Positions 5,945 to 13,566 of a DNA stretch of 13,566 nt are shown here, piece after piece. A program made the translations under genes and the position numbers. The notes beneath the pieces were generated by a model. It saw only the letters and a program-made list of their open reading frames with translations. It was not told the origin of the DNA and made no database searches. Every line of letters begins with the position of its first letter. Position 1 is the first letter of the stretch. This DNA comes from Chrysiogenia bacterium (GTDB taxonomy: Bacteria; JAGRBM01), in assembly GCA_020434085.1 (NCBI GenBank), contig JAGRBM010000131.1, positions 1-13,566 of the forward strand, read 5' to 3'.

Positions 5945-7336
5945 GTGAAGGATCCCAATCCAACCCTGAGCATCAGCATCGGCGACCGCATTCGCTGGTG
6001 GTTCTTCGGCGGCGCCCTGGTGTCGTCCCTGCTCATCATCGCGCTCTTTTCGCTCCAGCTCGACCTCACGATCGTCAGTTTCCTGGTGGTTCTGGTCTCC
6101 GCGGGCGTCTCTGCCGGCGTGAGCGCCATCATCACCCGGCGCCTCAAATCCGACCTCAATGCCCTGATGACGGCCGCCCGGCGCGTCTCCGAGGGTGAAC
6201 TCAACGCCCCCATCAACATGGGGGAGAAGAAATACCGCGACGAAACCGATGAGCTGGCCGGTCTGTTCCAGGAAATGCAGCAGAACCTCCAGCAACTGGT
6301 GGGGCAGATTCAGGCCACCGGTACCAAGATCACCGGTGCGGCCCACGGGCTCTCGGCCACGGCCGAGCAGATGACAACTTCCACCCAGGAAATCGCCGCC
6401 ACCATGGCCGATATCTCCCGGGGCACCGATCACCAGAGCCGCCTGGTGGAGCGAACCTCCTCGGGCATGCGCGAGGTGGTCAACGCCGTCGAGCAGACCG
6501 AGCGCAGCGCGGCCGAGAGTGCCGAGCGCGCGACCAAGGCGGTGGAGACCGTGCGCGGCAGCTCGAAGCTGGCCGAGGAATCGGTCGACAAGATGCGCGA
6601 GATTTTCGAGCGCGTCGAAGACTCCTCGCGTCTGATGAGCGCGTTCTCCGACAAGCTCAAGCAGGTCAACAAGATCGTGGTCGTCATCTCGGGCATCGCC
6701 CAGCGCACGACCCTGCTCTCGCTCAATGCCACCATCGAGGCCGCCAAGGCCGGCGAATACGGCCGCGGCTTTGCCGTGGTGGCCGACGAGATCCGCAAGC
6801 TCGCCGAGTCGACGACCCGTTCGGCCGAGCAGATTACCGAGCTCATCGAGGGCGTCGAGGAAGAGAGCCGCCGCGTCGTTGAGGCCATGCAGGCCAGCGT
6901 CGACACCGTGGCCGGCAGCCGCTCGGACGTGACGAGCATCGGCGACGCCCTGCAGGGCATTGTGGGCAGTTTCAGCGAGATCCAGCTTCAGACCCAGGGC
7001 ATCAGCGAACTGGCCCGCACGCAGGCCAGCCAGAGCCAGGAAATCCTCAAGGCCATGGAAGACATCCAGAACGTGGCCGACAATACCGCCGCCTCGACCA
7101 TGGAAATTTCCGCCGCCACGCGCGAGCAGACCAACTCCATGCGCGAGATGAGCAACTCGGCGCTGGAGCTCTCCGACCTGGCCGAGCAGCTCAAGGCCGC
7201 TGCCAGCCGCTTCCGGCTGGAGCAGGGGAGCGCCGGTGACAACGGTTCGATCGTGGGCGGAGGCGTGACACCGTTCCGCATCCAGAAGCCCTCGGACGAC
7301 GACGATGACGAAGCGGCGCTGGTCATTGAGGCCTGA
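5945..7336 (+). CDS. Methyl-accepting chemotaxis protein with two close transmembrane helices and no periplasmic domain
   Basis: A 463-residue chemoreceptor. GTG 5945 was chosen because GGGGAG (5931-5936) lies 8 nt before it; an upstream in-frame TTG lacks such a site and falls in the structured leader. Two hydrophobic helices (about 18-37 and 41-63) are separated by only three or four residues, so almost nothing is exposed outside. A HAMP domain follows (about 65-120), then the long coiled-coil signalling domain. Its hairpin tip spans about 248-288 with the hallmark segment around [20 protein letters not shown]. Glu/Gln pairs in Ala/Ser/Thr-rich helices (for example TSTQEIAAT near 145) are typical methylation regions. 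The C-terminus is acidic (five consecutive Asp) with no NWETF-like CheR-docking peptide. It should control the CheA encoded downstream through the CheW gene that follows 11 nt later. Confidence 0.93.
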   Translation: MKDPNPTLSISIGDRIRWWFFGGALVSSLLIIALFSLQLDLTIVSFLVVLVSAGVSAGVSAIITRRLKSDLNALMTAARRVSEGELNAPINMGEKKYRDETDELAGLFQEMQQNLQQLVGQIQATGTKITGAAHGLSATAEQMTTSTQEIAATMADISRGTDHQSRLVERTSSGMREVVNAVEQTERSAAESAERATKAVETVRGSSKLAEESVDKMREIFERVEDSSRLMSAFSDKLKQVNKIVVVISGIAQRTTLLSLNATIEAAKAGEYGRGFAVVADEIRKLAESTTRSAEQITELIEGVEEESRRVVEAMQASVDTVAGSRSDVTSIGDALQGIVGSFSEIQLQTQGISELARTQASQSQEILKAMEDIQNVADNTAASTMEISAATREQTNSMREMSNSALELSDLAEQLKAAASRFRLEQGSAGDNGSIVGGGVTPFRIQKPSDDDDDEAALVIEA

Positions 7337-7347
7337 GCGGCTGTCCA

Positions 7348-7833
7348 ATGGCCAGTGACCTGCGCGATGAATTATTTCTGATTTTCACCCAATCGGGTGA
7401 GCGGTACGCCTTGCACCTGAAACAGGTGGACGAAGTGCTGGAGATGCCGCGGCTGGAGTTCGTTCCCCGCTCACCGTCCCAGTGCCTGGGAGCGATCCCC
7501 CACCACGGACAGGTACTGGCGGTGGTGGACGCCGCCAGCGTGCTCGATGCGCCGGCGAAGGGCTCGCAAAGCACGCAGGACGTGCCCACGGTGCTCTCCG
7601 GCTCGTTGACGCGGCTCGTGGTCCTCAGCTATGGCGACTGCACGTTCGCCCTGCAGGTGGACCGGGTCGACCGGATTTCCCCGCTTTCCTCGAAGCAGCG
7701 TGTTGCCGGGGGCGGGGAAGAGGATGCAGCCAAGTGGCTCGAAGGGGTTTACCCGGAGCCCGATGGCATTGTAAATAAGATAAACACGGCAGTGCTGGTC
7801 GAGACAATCGACCGAATCTTCCAGGCAGCTTAG
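7348..7833 (+). CDS. cheW: CheW-like chemotaxis coupling protein (diverged)
   Basis: A 161-residue single CheW domain, about the length of E. coli CheW (167). The start has the typical strand pattern ELFLIFTQSGERYALHLKQVDEVLE (8-32), and a second subdomain begins near residue 88 with RLVVLSYGDCTFALQVDRVDRI. CheW bridges receptors and CheA in the signalling array. Where most CheW proteins have an N-L-R-G turn before the V-x-P-V-x-D strand, this one has P-H-H-G (51-54) followed by QVLAVVD, so the usually conserved Arg is absent. It lies between the receptor and cheY genes with gaps of 11 and 20 nt, consistent with one operon. The ribosome binding site is weak, suggesting coupling to the receptor gene. 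Confidence 0.82.
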   Translation: MASDLRDELFLIFTQSGERYALHLKQVDEVLEMPRLEFVPRSPSQCLGAIPHHGQVLAVVDAASVLDAPAKGSQSTQDVPTVLSGSLTRLVVLSYGDCTFALQVDRVDRISPLSSKQRVAGGGEEDAAKWLEGVYPEPDGIVNKINTAVLVETIDRIFQAA

Positions 7834-7853
7834 AAATAAGGGGACGCACCAAC

Positions 7854-8219
7854 ATGGCCATCCGGGTATTGATCGCTGACGACGCGGTCTTCATGAGAAA
7901 CATGATCCGGGACATCTTCGCCGATCCGGAATTCGACGTGGTGGGCGAGGCGACCAACGGTCAGGAAGCCGTCGAGAAATACGGCGAGCTCAAGCCCGAC
8001 GTGGTGACGATGGATATCGTGATGCCGATGAAGAGCGGCATCGAAGCGGTCAAGGAAATCTGTGCGACCGACTCCGACGCGCGCATCATCATGTGCAGCG
8101 CGCTGGGGCAGGAATCGCTGGTGATGGAGGCCATCGAGGCCGGGGCCAGCGACTTCATCGTCAAGCCCTTTACGCCCGAGAAAGTCCTCGAAGTCGTCAA
8201 GAAGGTGGCCTCGCTCTAG
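7854..8219 (+). CDS. cheY: CheY-type single-domain response regulator
   Basis: A 121-residue stand-alone receiver domain, the usual CheY length. The acidic pair is D9/D10, the phospho-acceptor is D54 in the segment VTMDIVMP, the switch Ser is S82 (MCSAL), and the conserved Lys is K104 (FIVKPF). No output domain is attached. AAGGGGA (7838-7844) lies 9 nt before ATG. It is the expected phosphorylation target of the CheA encoded next, and would carry the signal to a flagellar switch or another output. The sequence resembles the B. subtilis/Thermotoga style of CheY (ATNGQEA, MDIVMPMKSG) more than the enterobacterial one. No flagellar genes are in the window, so a motility role is not established. 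Confidence 0.93.
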   Translation: MAIRVLIADDAVFMRNMIRDIFADPEFDVVGEATNGQEAVEKYGELKPDVVTMDIVMPMKSGIEAVKEICATDSDARIIMCSALGQESLVMEAIEAGASDFIVKPFTPEKVLEVVKKVASL

Positions 8220-8227
8220 TCTCCCTT

Positions 8228-8290
8228 TCCATGGGTTGGCAGCGCAGGGCCTACGGCTGAGCGCAGGGCAGGCGCGGAGCTTCCCATGGA
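8228..8290 (+). promoter_or_regulatory. Inverted repeat that can sequester the cheA start codon
   Basis: TCCATGGG (8228-8235), just after the cheY stop (8217-8219), is perfectly complementary to CCCATGGA (8283-8290), which contains the cheA ATG at 8286. The GGAG ribosome binding site (8276-8279) lies inside the loop. The loop also holds a 10-nt direct repeat AGCGCAGGGC (8241-8250 and 8260-8269). A ribosome ending cheY would overlap or approach the left arm and open the stem, which would couple the two genes. This mechanism is inferred. Confidence 0.4.
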
Positions 8291-10247
8291 CATGTCCAAA
8301 TACAAGACCATGTTCGTCAACGAGGCGCAGGAAAGCCTCGGGCAGATGGACGTGGCCGCAGCGCAGCTCCAGCGCAGCCCGGGTAACAAGGAACTCGTCG
8401 ACCAGCTCTTCCGCCAGGCCCACTCGGTAAAAGGCATGGCCGCGTCCATGGGCTACGACGAGATCGCCGAACTCTCCCATTCCGTAGAAGATCTGATGTC
8501 GAGTTTCCGCGATGGTGATCGCGAGCCCGACAAGACGGTGATCGACCTGCTTGTCGAGGGAATCGATATCCTCTCCATGCAGGTGGATGCCCGTGCGAGC
8601 GATGCCGAGCCCCGCAACGCCGACGAGGTAGCTGGCCGCATCCGCTCCCTGCTGGGCGGTGAGGCTCCGAAGAAGGCGGCGCCGGCCCCGGAGAACGCCG
8701 CCGAGCCCGAGGCCGCCGCAGCGGAGACTGCTCCTGCCGAACCCGCCGGCGGGCAGGACTACGAAGTGCACTACCGCCTTTCCGTCGACGGCGCCATGGG
8801 CGGGCTCAAGGCCTTTCTCGCCTACAAGCGCCTGGAGACCGTCGGCAAGGTGGTTTCGAGCAAGCCTTCGCTGGCCGACATCAAGAAGGGCAACTTCGAA
8901 GACGGCGTGCGCGTTCACCTCTCGGGGGTTACTTCGCGCGAGGAAATCGCAAAGGTTCTCGAAGCCATCAGCGAAGTGAGCGACTGGGAAGCGGCCCAGT
9001 CCGTGCCTGCACCTGTTGCCGAAGAAAGCGAGCCCAAAGAGAAGCCCACGACGTCCCCGAAGGCGGTGGAGTCCACGGTTCGTGTTCGCACCTCCTTCCT
9101 CGACTATTTCATCAACGCAGTGGGCGAGCTGACCTCCCTGCGCGCCCGTCTCTCGGGTTACGCGCAGGAACGCGACGAACCCGAACTCACCGAGATCAGC
9201 GACCGCCTCGATGCCCATGTCCGCGAAATCTATGCGCAGGTGATGAACATCCGGCTGATGCCGCTGGAGTCGGTAACCTCCATTCTGCCGCGCACAGTGC
9301 GCGAGCTTGGGCGCAAGAACGGCAAGGAAGTCCACTTCGAGATGCGGGGGCAGGACCTGGAAGTGGACCGCTCGATTCTCGAAGTGGTGCTCGATCCGCT
9401 CATTCACCTGCTGCGTAACGCCGTCGATCACGGCATCGAAACGCCGGGTCAGCGCGAAGCCGCCGGCAAGCCGCGCGAGGGCTCCATCCGCCTGCTGGCT
9501 TTTCGCGAGCGCGAAAAAACCATCATCCAGATCACCGACGATGGCCGCGGCATCGATGCTGGGAAGCTGCGTGCGAAAGCGCTGGGCAAGGGGCTGATTA
9601 CAAGCGACGAAGCCCAGAAGATGAGCGACCTCGACGCCTATCAGCTCATTTGCCTGCCGGGCCTGTCGACGGCCGAGCAGGTGACGGAAACCTCGGGCCG
9701 CGGTGTGGGCATGGACGCAGTCAAGGCGCTGATGGAGCGCATCGGCGGCAGCCTGCAGATCACCTCGGTGTTCGGGCAGGGGACGACCTTTGAGCTGGTC
9801 CTGCCCCGTTCGGTCGCCATCGTCCCGGTGCTCATGGCCGGCGTGGGTGAGCAGACCTTCGCCTTCCCGCTCGGGCGCATCGTCAACACGGTCATTGTTG
9901 AGAACAAACACCTCCAGCACAGCCGCGGCGTGCGCTACTACGTGCAGGGCGGCACATCCGTTCCGGTGGTGAACCTGGGCGCGGCACTCGGGGTGCCCGG
10001 CGCGGGCGTGGCCGAACAGTGCCACCTGGTGCTGGTCGAGCGCGGAGACCAGATGATGGCCATTGAGGTCGACCACTTCATCGGCCACCAGGAAGCCTTC
10101 ATCAAGCCACTGGGACGCCCGCTCGATCACATCGAGTGCCTGGGCGGCGCGACGGTCACGGGCTCGGGCCGGCCCGTTTTCGTCATCGAGGTCACGGCGC
10201 TCACCCCCCAGGGGGAGAGCGAATTTGCCGAGTCCGTTCCTGCCTGA
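8286..10247 (+). CDS. cheA: CheA chemotaxis histidine kinase
   Basis: A 653-residue CheA with the standard domain order. P1/HPt carries the phosphorylated His46 in AHSVKGMA. An Ala/Pro/Glu-rich linker (about 127-155) leads to a P2-type regulator-docking domain (about 157-235) and a second linker. P3 dimerisation helices span about 263-330. The P4 ATPase has its N-box HLLRNAVDHG (374-383), G1 DDGRGID (418-424) and G2 GRGVGMD (471-477). P5, the CheW-like receptor-coupling domain, runs from about 508 to the end. GGAG (8276-8279) favours ATG 8286 over ATG 8292. All catalytic motifs are present, so it should autophosphorylate and pass phosphate to the CheY just upstream and possibly to the receiver domain encoded at 10373. 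Length matches the family. Confidence 0.96.
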   Translation: MDMSKYKTMFVNEAQESLGQMDVAAAQLQRSPGNKELVDQLFRQAHSVKGMAASMGYDEIAELSHSVEDLMSSFRDGDREPDKTVIDLLVEGIDILSMQVDARASDAEPRNADEVAGRIRSLLGGEAPKKAAPAPENAAEPEAAAAETAPAEPAGGQDYEVHYRLSVDGAMGGLKAFLAYKRLETVGKVVSSKPSLADIKKGNFEDGVRVHLSGVTSREEIAKVLEAISEVSDWEAAQSVPAPVAEESEPKEKPTTSPKAVESTVRVRTSFLDYFINAVGELTSLRARLSGYAQERDEPELTEISDRLDAHVREIYAQVMNIRLMPLESVTSILPRTVRELGRKNGKEVHFEMRGQDLEVDRSILEVVLDPLIHLLRNAVDHGIETPGQREAAGKPREGSIRLLAFREREKTIIQITDDGRGIDAGKLRAKALGKGLITSDEAQKMSDLDAYQLICLPGLSTAEQVTETSGRGVGMDAVKALMERIGGSLQITSVFGQGTTFELVLPRSVAIVPVLMAGVGEQTFAFPLGRIVNTVIVENKHLQHSRGVRYYVQGGTSVPVVNLGAALGVPGAGVAEQCHLVLVERGDQMMAIEVDHFIGHQEAFIKPLGRPLDHIECLGGATVTGSGRPVFVIEVTALTPQGESEFAESVPA

Positions 10248-10372
10248 TTTCGCGCACTTTCGCGCCCGCGTGCCTCTTTCCACAAAACCTGATACTCTGG
10301 GCGTCATCGGGATTGCGCGAACATCAATGGCGGGGCGTCGCTTCATTTACTGATGCGGCAACAGGGGCCTGT

Positions 10373-11812
10373 ATGCCAACAACAGCGGCCATACCGGAGA
10401 CGATACTTGTCGTAGAGGACGATGCCGACGCGCTCGCCCTCTATGAGGAGATCCTGACCCGCCGCAACTACCACGTGCTCAAGGCGGCGACCGGACGCGA
10501 GGCGCTTCGCCTTGCCGAGAAGATCATTCCCGACCTCGTGTTGCTCGACCTGATCCTGCCCGACATGAGCGGCGAGGAAGTCTGCCAGCAGCTTCGCCTC
10601 ACCCCGAGTGGGGCGCTGGTCCCCATCGTGGCGATCAGCGGCCAAATGGGGCGCGAAGAAATGCTCGATCTGCTCTCGCGCGGCGCCGACGATTTCCTGA
10701 CCAAGCCGGTGGCGCCGCCCGAGCTGCTCGCCCGTATCGAATCGCACCTGCGCGCGCGCCGTTTCGGCAGCCGCTACGTGCGCACTTTCACCAGCCTCTC
10801 CGTGCCCCTGGCCGTGCTCGATGCCGAGGGTCTGTGCCAGGAAGCCAATCCAGCGCTCGCCGACGCACTCGGCGAGGCGCCCGAATCGCTCACCGGAAAA
10901 TCGATCGCGCCGTATCTGGATGAAAGCGTGCGCAAGCAGTTTGAGCGCCTGGTTGCGGAGGCGGTCTCGAGCGGCCAGCCCGGAGCACTGGCCAAGTGCA
11001 GCCTGGTCGGCCGCGCGGGCGAGCGCGCCGTTCACGAAGTGAAGATCCGCCGCCTGCAGGGACTGGTGCCCGAGGTGATGGTGGAGTTCATCTGTGATGG
11101 CCACTGGGGTGAGCTTGCCGCGCAGCTCCAGCAGACTCGCGAGTTTCTGGCCGCCGTTGTGCAACACAGCGGCTATCCCATGATCGCCGCGCAGCAGGAC
11201 GGTTCTATCATTGTCTTCAACGAAGCGGCCGAGCGCCTTTCGGGCTACAAGCTCGAAGAGGTTGTGGGCGAGCTCAAGGTCGGTGATTTCTACGCCCCCG
11301 GCGTGCTGGAGGACCTGCGCCGCCGGCTCGAGAGCGAGAACTACGGCGGACGCGGCCGCCTGGAGCCCTGCGTGAATGCAATCATCGCCAAGGGTGGGGA
11401 AGAGATTCCCGTGATGATCTCCGCGTCGGTGCTCTATGACCGCAGCGGTCAGGAACTGGCCTGGATGGCGATTCTCGACGACCTGCGAGAGCGCATCCGC
11501 ATTGAAAAGGACCTTGAGGCCGCCCGCGAAATGCGCATCTCCGAAGCGCGCAAGAGCGCCGCGACGGCGGTTGCCGGCGCGGCCAGCCACGAGCTGGCCC
11601 AGCCGCTCATGGCGACTTTCGGCAAGATCCACCAGCTCGAAGACGCAGTGGCGGGCAACGACAAGGCCGCGCAGCTTGTCGCCTCGCTCTCTGAAGAAGT
11701 GCAGCGCATGCAACAAATCCTGAGCGATCTGGGCAAGGTGCAGGATTTCCGGCAGCGCCGCTACGCGGGCGACACGAGCATTCTGGACATGAAATCGGAA
11801 GAGAAGGACTGA
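10373..11812 (+). CDS. REC-PAS-PAS protein ending in a histidine-containing DHp domain, no ATPase domain
   Basis: A 479-residue soluble protein. ATG 10373 follows AGGGG (10363-10367); an in-frame extension upstream into cheA is unconvincing. The receiver domain (about 10-125) has E15/D16/D17, phospho-acceptor D59 (LLDLILPDMSG) and K111 (FLTKPV). Two PAS-like domains follow (about 138-245 and 255-372), the second with VFNEAAERLSGY. A helix leads to a HisKA-type H-box ASHELAQPL with His406. The protein stops 73 residues later, after the second DHp helix, at ILDMKSEEKD. There is no N-box, G1 or G2, so it cannot bind ATP as a normal kinase. The next gene starts a different protein, so this is not a simple frameshift. 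It may be phosphorylated in trans, act as a phosphatase, or form mixed dimers. A 125-nt gap separates it from cheA. Confidence 0.88.
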   Translation: MPTTAAIPETILVVEDDADALALYEEILTRRNYHVLKAATGREALRLAEKIIPDLVLLDLILPDMSGEEVCQQLRLTPSGALVPIVAISGQMGREEMLDLLSRGADDFLTKPVAPPELLARIESHLRARRFGSRYVRTFTSLSVPLAVLDAEGLCQEANPALADALGEAPESLTGKSIAPYLDESVRKQFERLVAEAVSSGQPGALAKCSLVGRAGERAVHEVKIRRLQGLVPEVMVEFICDGHWGELAAQLQQTREFLAAVVQHSGYPMIAAQQDGSIIVFNEAAERLSGYKLEEVVGELKVGDFYAPGVLEDLRRRLESENYGGRGRLEPCVNAIIAKGGEEIPVMISASVLYDRSGQELAWMAILDDLRERIRIEKDLEAAREMRISEARKSAATAVAGAASHELAQPLMATFGKIHQLEDAVAGNDKAAQLVASLSEEVQRMQQILSDLGKVQDFRQRRYAGDTSILDMKSEEKD

Positions 11813-11826
11813 GAACCAGCACCGCA

Positions 11827-13434
11827 ATGGGCACCAAGAGAACAAGCAAGAAGAGCCGGCGCCTGGAGCGCCGCGCAGCAGCGCTCGACGAACTGCTCGG
11901 GTCGGTCAGTCGCTTCAGCGAAGACCTGTCCACTTCCAGCAGCATGGACGCGCTGCTGCGTCGCATGACGCGCATTGTGGGAAAGACCTTTCCCGATTCG
12001 AGCTATTGCCTGGCGCTCTACCGGGGGGAAGCCGCCGAAATCGTCGCCTGCTCGGGAGGGCTGCGCCCGCTTCTGGGGCGGAGCTTTACCGCCGATTCGA
12101 AATACCGGCGGCGCGGCCGCGACCGGGGCAGCCACCGGCTGATCACGGATTTCGAGACGATCGCGCCTTACGGTCCCATGAGCCCGGGCAGCGAAGCCAT
12201 TCTTGTCGTTCCGCTCATCTCCCTGAGCAACGATCTTGGAATTCTCTGGATCGAGCTGGCGAGTGCCGATCAGGCCAGCGAGGAGCGCGTCGCACTCGTG
12301 CGCATTCTGGGAAACCAGTTCGCCGCCGCCTATCGCAGCCTGGTGCTGGCCGAGCGTACCGACGTGTTGCAGGGCTACGTCGAGGGGCTCTTCGAACACT
12401 CCAACGCGGCGATCCTGGTGCTGGACAAGGACCGCAGGGTGCAGTTCGTGAACCCGGTCATGCTGGCCCTGCTGGGGCAGGAAGGCAGCGAGGTACTGGG
12501 GGCGGACTTCTTCGACTTTGTCGTGGTGGACGAGCGCTACGGTCGCTGGAAGAACGCCTTCAGCGAAGCGGCTGCCGGGCGTGAGGTCACGGGCGAGCCC
12601 ATGGACTTCCTCTCCTCCGATGGCGGGGTGCGCCACCTGGTCGTCAATGCCACGCAGGTGCCGGGGCGCGAGGGTGGCAAGCAGAAAGACATTCTCTTTG
12701 TCGGCCTGGACGTGACCGAGACGGTGGGCCTGCAGAGCACGCTGGCGCAGCAACAGAAACTGGCCTCGCTCGGCGAGATGACCGCCGGCATCGCCCACGA
12801 GTTCAACTCCCCGCTCACCGTGTTGGGGTCGGCTGCGGAGCTGCTCCTCCGCGGGGCCGAGCGGGTAGGGCTTCCCACCGAGGACCTCAAGAGCTCGGCG
12901 GGTTTCGTGCGCGAATCACTCGACCGGGTGAACAATCTGGCGAAAAACCTGCTCAGCTTCTCCAGGCCGGAGATGGCCCAGAGCAAGCGGCCGCTCGACC
13001 TCAACGAAGAGATCGAGCGCGCGCTCTCCTTCAGTCGTTACGAACTCTCCCGCGGCGGGGTGAAAATCCAGACCGACCTGGAGAAGGATCTGCCCAGCAT
13101 CGTGGCCGTTCCCGGAGAGGTGCAGCAGGTGCTCATCAACCTGCTCAACAATGCCAAGCAGGCCATGAGCCCCGGCGGCGGCACGATCGTCGTGCGCACG
13201 CACGCGTGCGAGGATGGCGGCGTTTCCGTGGAGATCGAGGATCAGGGCCCCGGCATTCATCCCGACCTGGGTGAGAAGGTGTTCAATCCCTTCATCACCA
13301 CCAAGCAGGAAGGCTCGGGCTTGGGGCTTTACATCACCCGCGGCATCATCGAACGCCACGGCGGAACCATTCGCTTCGAATCATCCAAGGACGGCACGAT
13401 CTTCCACCTGCGCTTTCCGGTAAACGTGCAGTAG
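11827..13434 (+). CDS. Soluble GAF-PAS sensor histidine kinase
   Basis: A 535-residue complete histidine kinase with no transmembrane segment or signal peptide, beginning with a Lys/Arg-rich stretch. A GAF-like domain spans about 20-175, a PAS domain about 182-300 (AILVLDKDRRVQFVNP), and the HisKA H-box GIAHEFNSPL has His324. The ATPase domain has N-box INLLNNAKQAM (437-447), G1 DQGPGI (472-477), an F-box-like FNPFITTK (486-493) and G2 GSGLGL (496-501). The H-box HEFNSPL puts it near NtrB/ZraS-type kinases. It starts 14 nt after the preceding gene with a weak ribosome binding site, so the two are probably co-transcribed. Likely partners are the receiver or DHp domain of that protein; the sensed signal is unknown. 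Confidence 0.94.
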   Translation: MGTKRTSKKSRRLERRAAALDELLGSVSRFSEDLSTSSSMDALLRRMTRIVGKTFPDSSYCLALYRGEAAEIVACSGGLRPLLGRSFTADSKYRRRGRDRGSHRLITDFETIAPYGPMSPGSEAILVVPLISLSNDLGILWIELASADQASEERVALVRILGNQFAAAYRSLVLAERTDVLQGYVEGLFEHSNAAILVLDKDRRVQFVNPVMLALLGQEGSEVLGADFFDFVVVDERYGRWKNAFSEAAAGREVTGEPMDFLSSDGGVRHLVVNATQVPGREGGKQKDILFVGLDVTETVGLQSTLAQQQKLASLGEMTAGIAHEFNSPLTVLGSAAELLLRGAERVGLPTEDLKSSAGFVRESLDRVNNLAKNLLSFSRPEMAQSKRPLDLNEEIERALSFSRYELSRGGVKIQTDLEKDLPSIVAVPGEVQQVLINLLNNAKQAMSPGGGTIVVRTHACEDGGVSVEIEDQGPGIHPDLGEKVFNPFITTKQEGSGLGLYITRGIIERHGGTIRFESSKDGTIFHLRFPVNVQ

Positions 13435-13437
13435 AGG

Positions 13438-13566
13438 CTAGTCCGCCGCGCCGGGCGTGAGGTTGACGGTATAGAGGACGTCCTCGCCGTCGGCGTCGCT
13501 GGAAATGGGCTGGGCGCCCACGACGTCCACGAAGTAGCGAACTCCCTGATAGAGGAAGTTCAGGCC
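13438..13566 (-). CDS. C-terminal fragment of an unidentified protein (runs off right edge)
   Basis: On the minus strand an open frame of 42 codons enters from the right edge and ends at a TAG (13440-13438). The residues (GLNFLYQGVRYFVDVVGAQP, then an acidic ISSDADGEDV and LYTVNLTPGAAD) read like genuine protein with normal GC-rich codon use. Only three bases separate this stop from the convergent kinase stop at 13434. I do not recognise the family from so short a tail. Confidence 0.6.
   Translation of the reverse strand, partial: GLNFLYQGVRYFVDVVGAQPISSDADGEDVLYTVNLTPGAAD

Noticed and set aside
10248-10265. Direct repeat TTTCGCGC (10248-10255 and 10258-10265) after cheA
   Set aside because: Two short copies only, with no array, no inverted partner and no nearby regulator to suggest an operator.
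1-13566. Mobile elements, CRISPR arrays, tRNA or rRNA genes
   Set aside because: No transposase or integrase frames, no spaced repeat array, and no tRNA or rRNA signature was seen on either strand.

Overview
The window is GC-rich Gram-negative DNA. It encodes a TonB-dependent outer-membrane receptor, a lipoprotein and a membrane chemoreceptor, so the cell has two membranes. The gene style (multidomain REC/PAS/histidine-kinase proteins, a compact chemosensory cluster, G+C-ending codons) suggests a deltaproteobacterial-type lineage such as Myxococcota or Desulfobacterota. That placement is inference; no rRNA or other marker gene is present.

Left part (1-5718) is a vitamin B12 (corrinoid) acquisition locus. 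The N-terminus of a TonB-like energy transducer runs off the left edge on the minus strand. Divergent from it is a leader carrying a well-formed cobalamin riboswitch (246-461). Four closely spaced plus-strand genes follow: btuB (TonB-dependent receptor), a predicted surface beta-propeller lipoprotein, a DUF71/COG2102 PP-loop ATP pyrophosphatase, and a BtuF-like corrinoid-binding protein with no signal peptide. Gaps of 34, 26 and 8 nt suggest one operon under the riboswitch. The lipoprotein may act like the B12-capturing BtuG of Bacteroides. The last two proteins look cytosolic and may handle or remodel imported corrinoids. No inner-membrane btuC or btuD is in the window.

Middle part (5719-10247) starts with a 226-nt gap holding several consecutive predicted RNA stem-loops. 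A chemosensory cluster follows: a methyl-accepting protein without a periplasmic domain, a diverged CheW, a stand-alone CheY and a full-length CheA. No cheR or cheB is present here. A predicted inverted repeat places the cheA start codon in a stem whose other arm lies just after the cheY stop, suggesting translational coupling.

Right part (10248-13566) carries two more signalling genes: a REC-PAS-PAS protein that ends after a histidine-containing dimerisation domain with no ATPase domain, and, 14 nt later, a complete soluble GAF-PAS histidine kinase. They may work as a pair and could connect to the chemosensory proteins upstream. The last 129 nt are the C-terminus of an unidentified convergent minus-strand gene.
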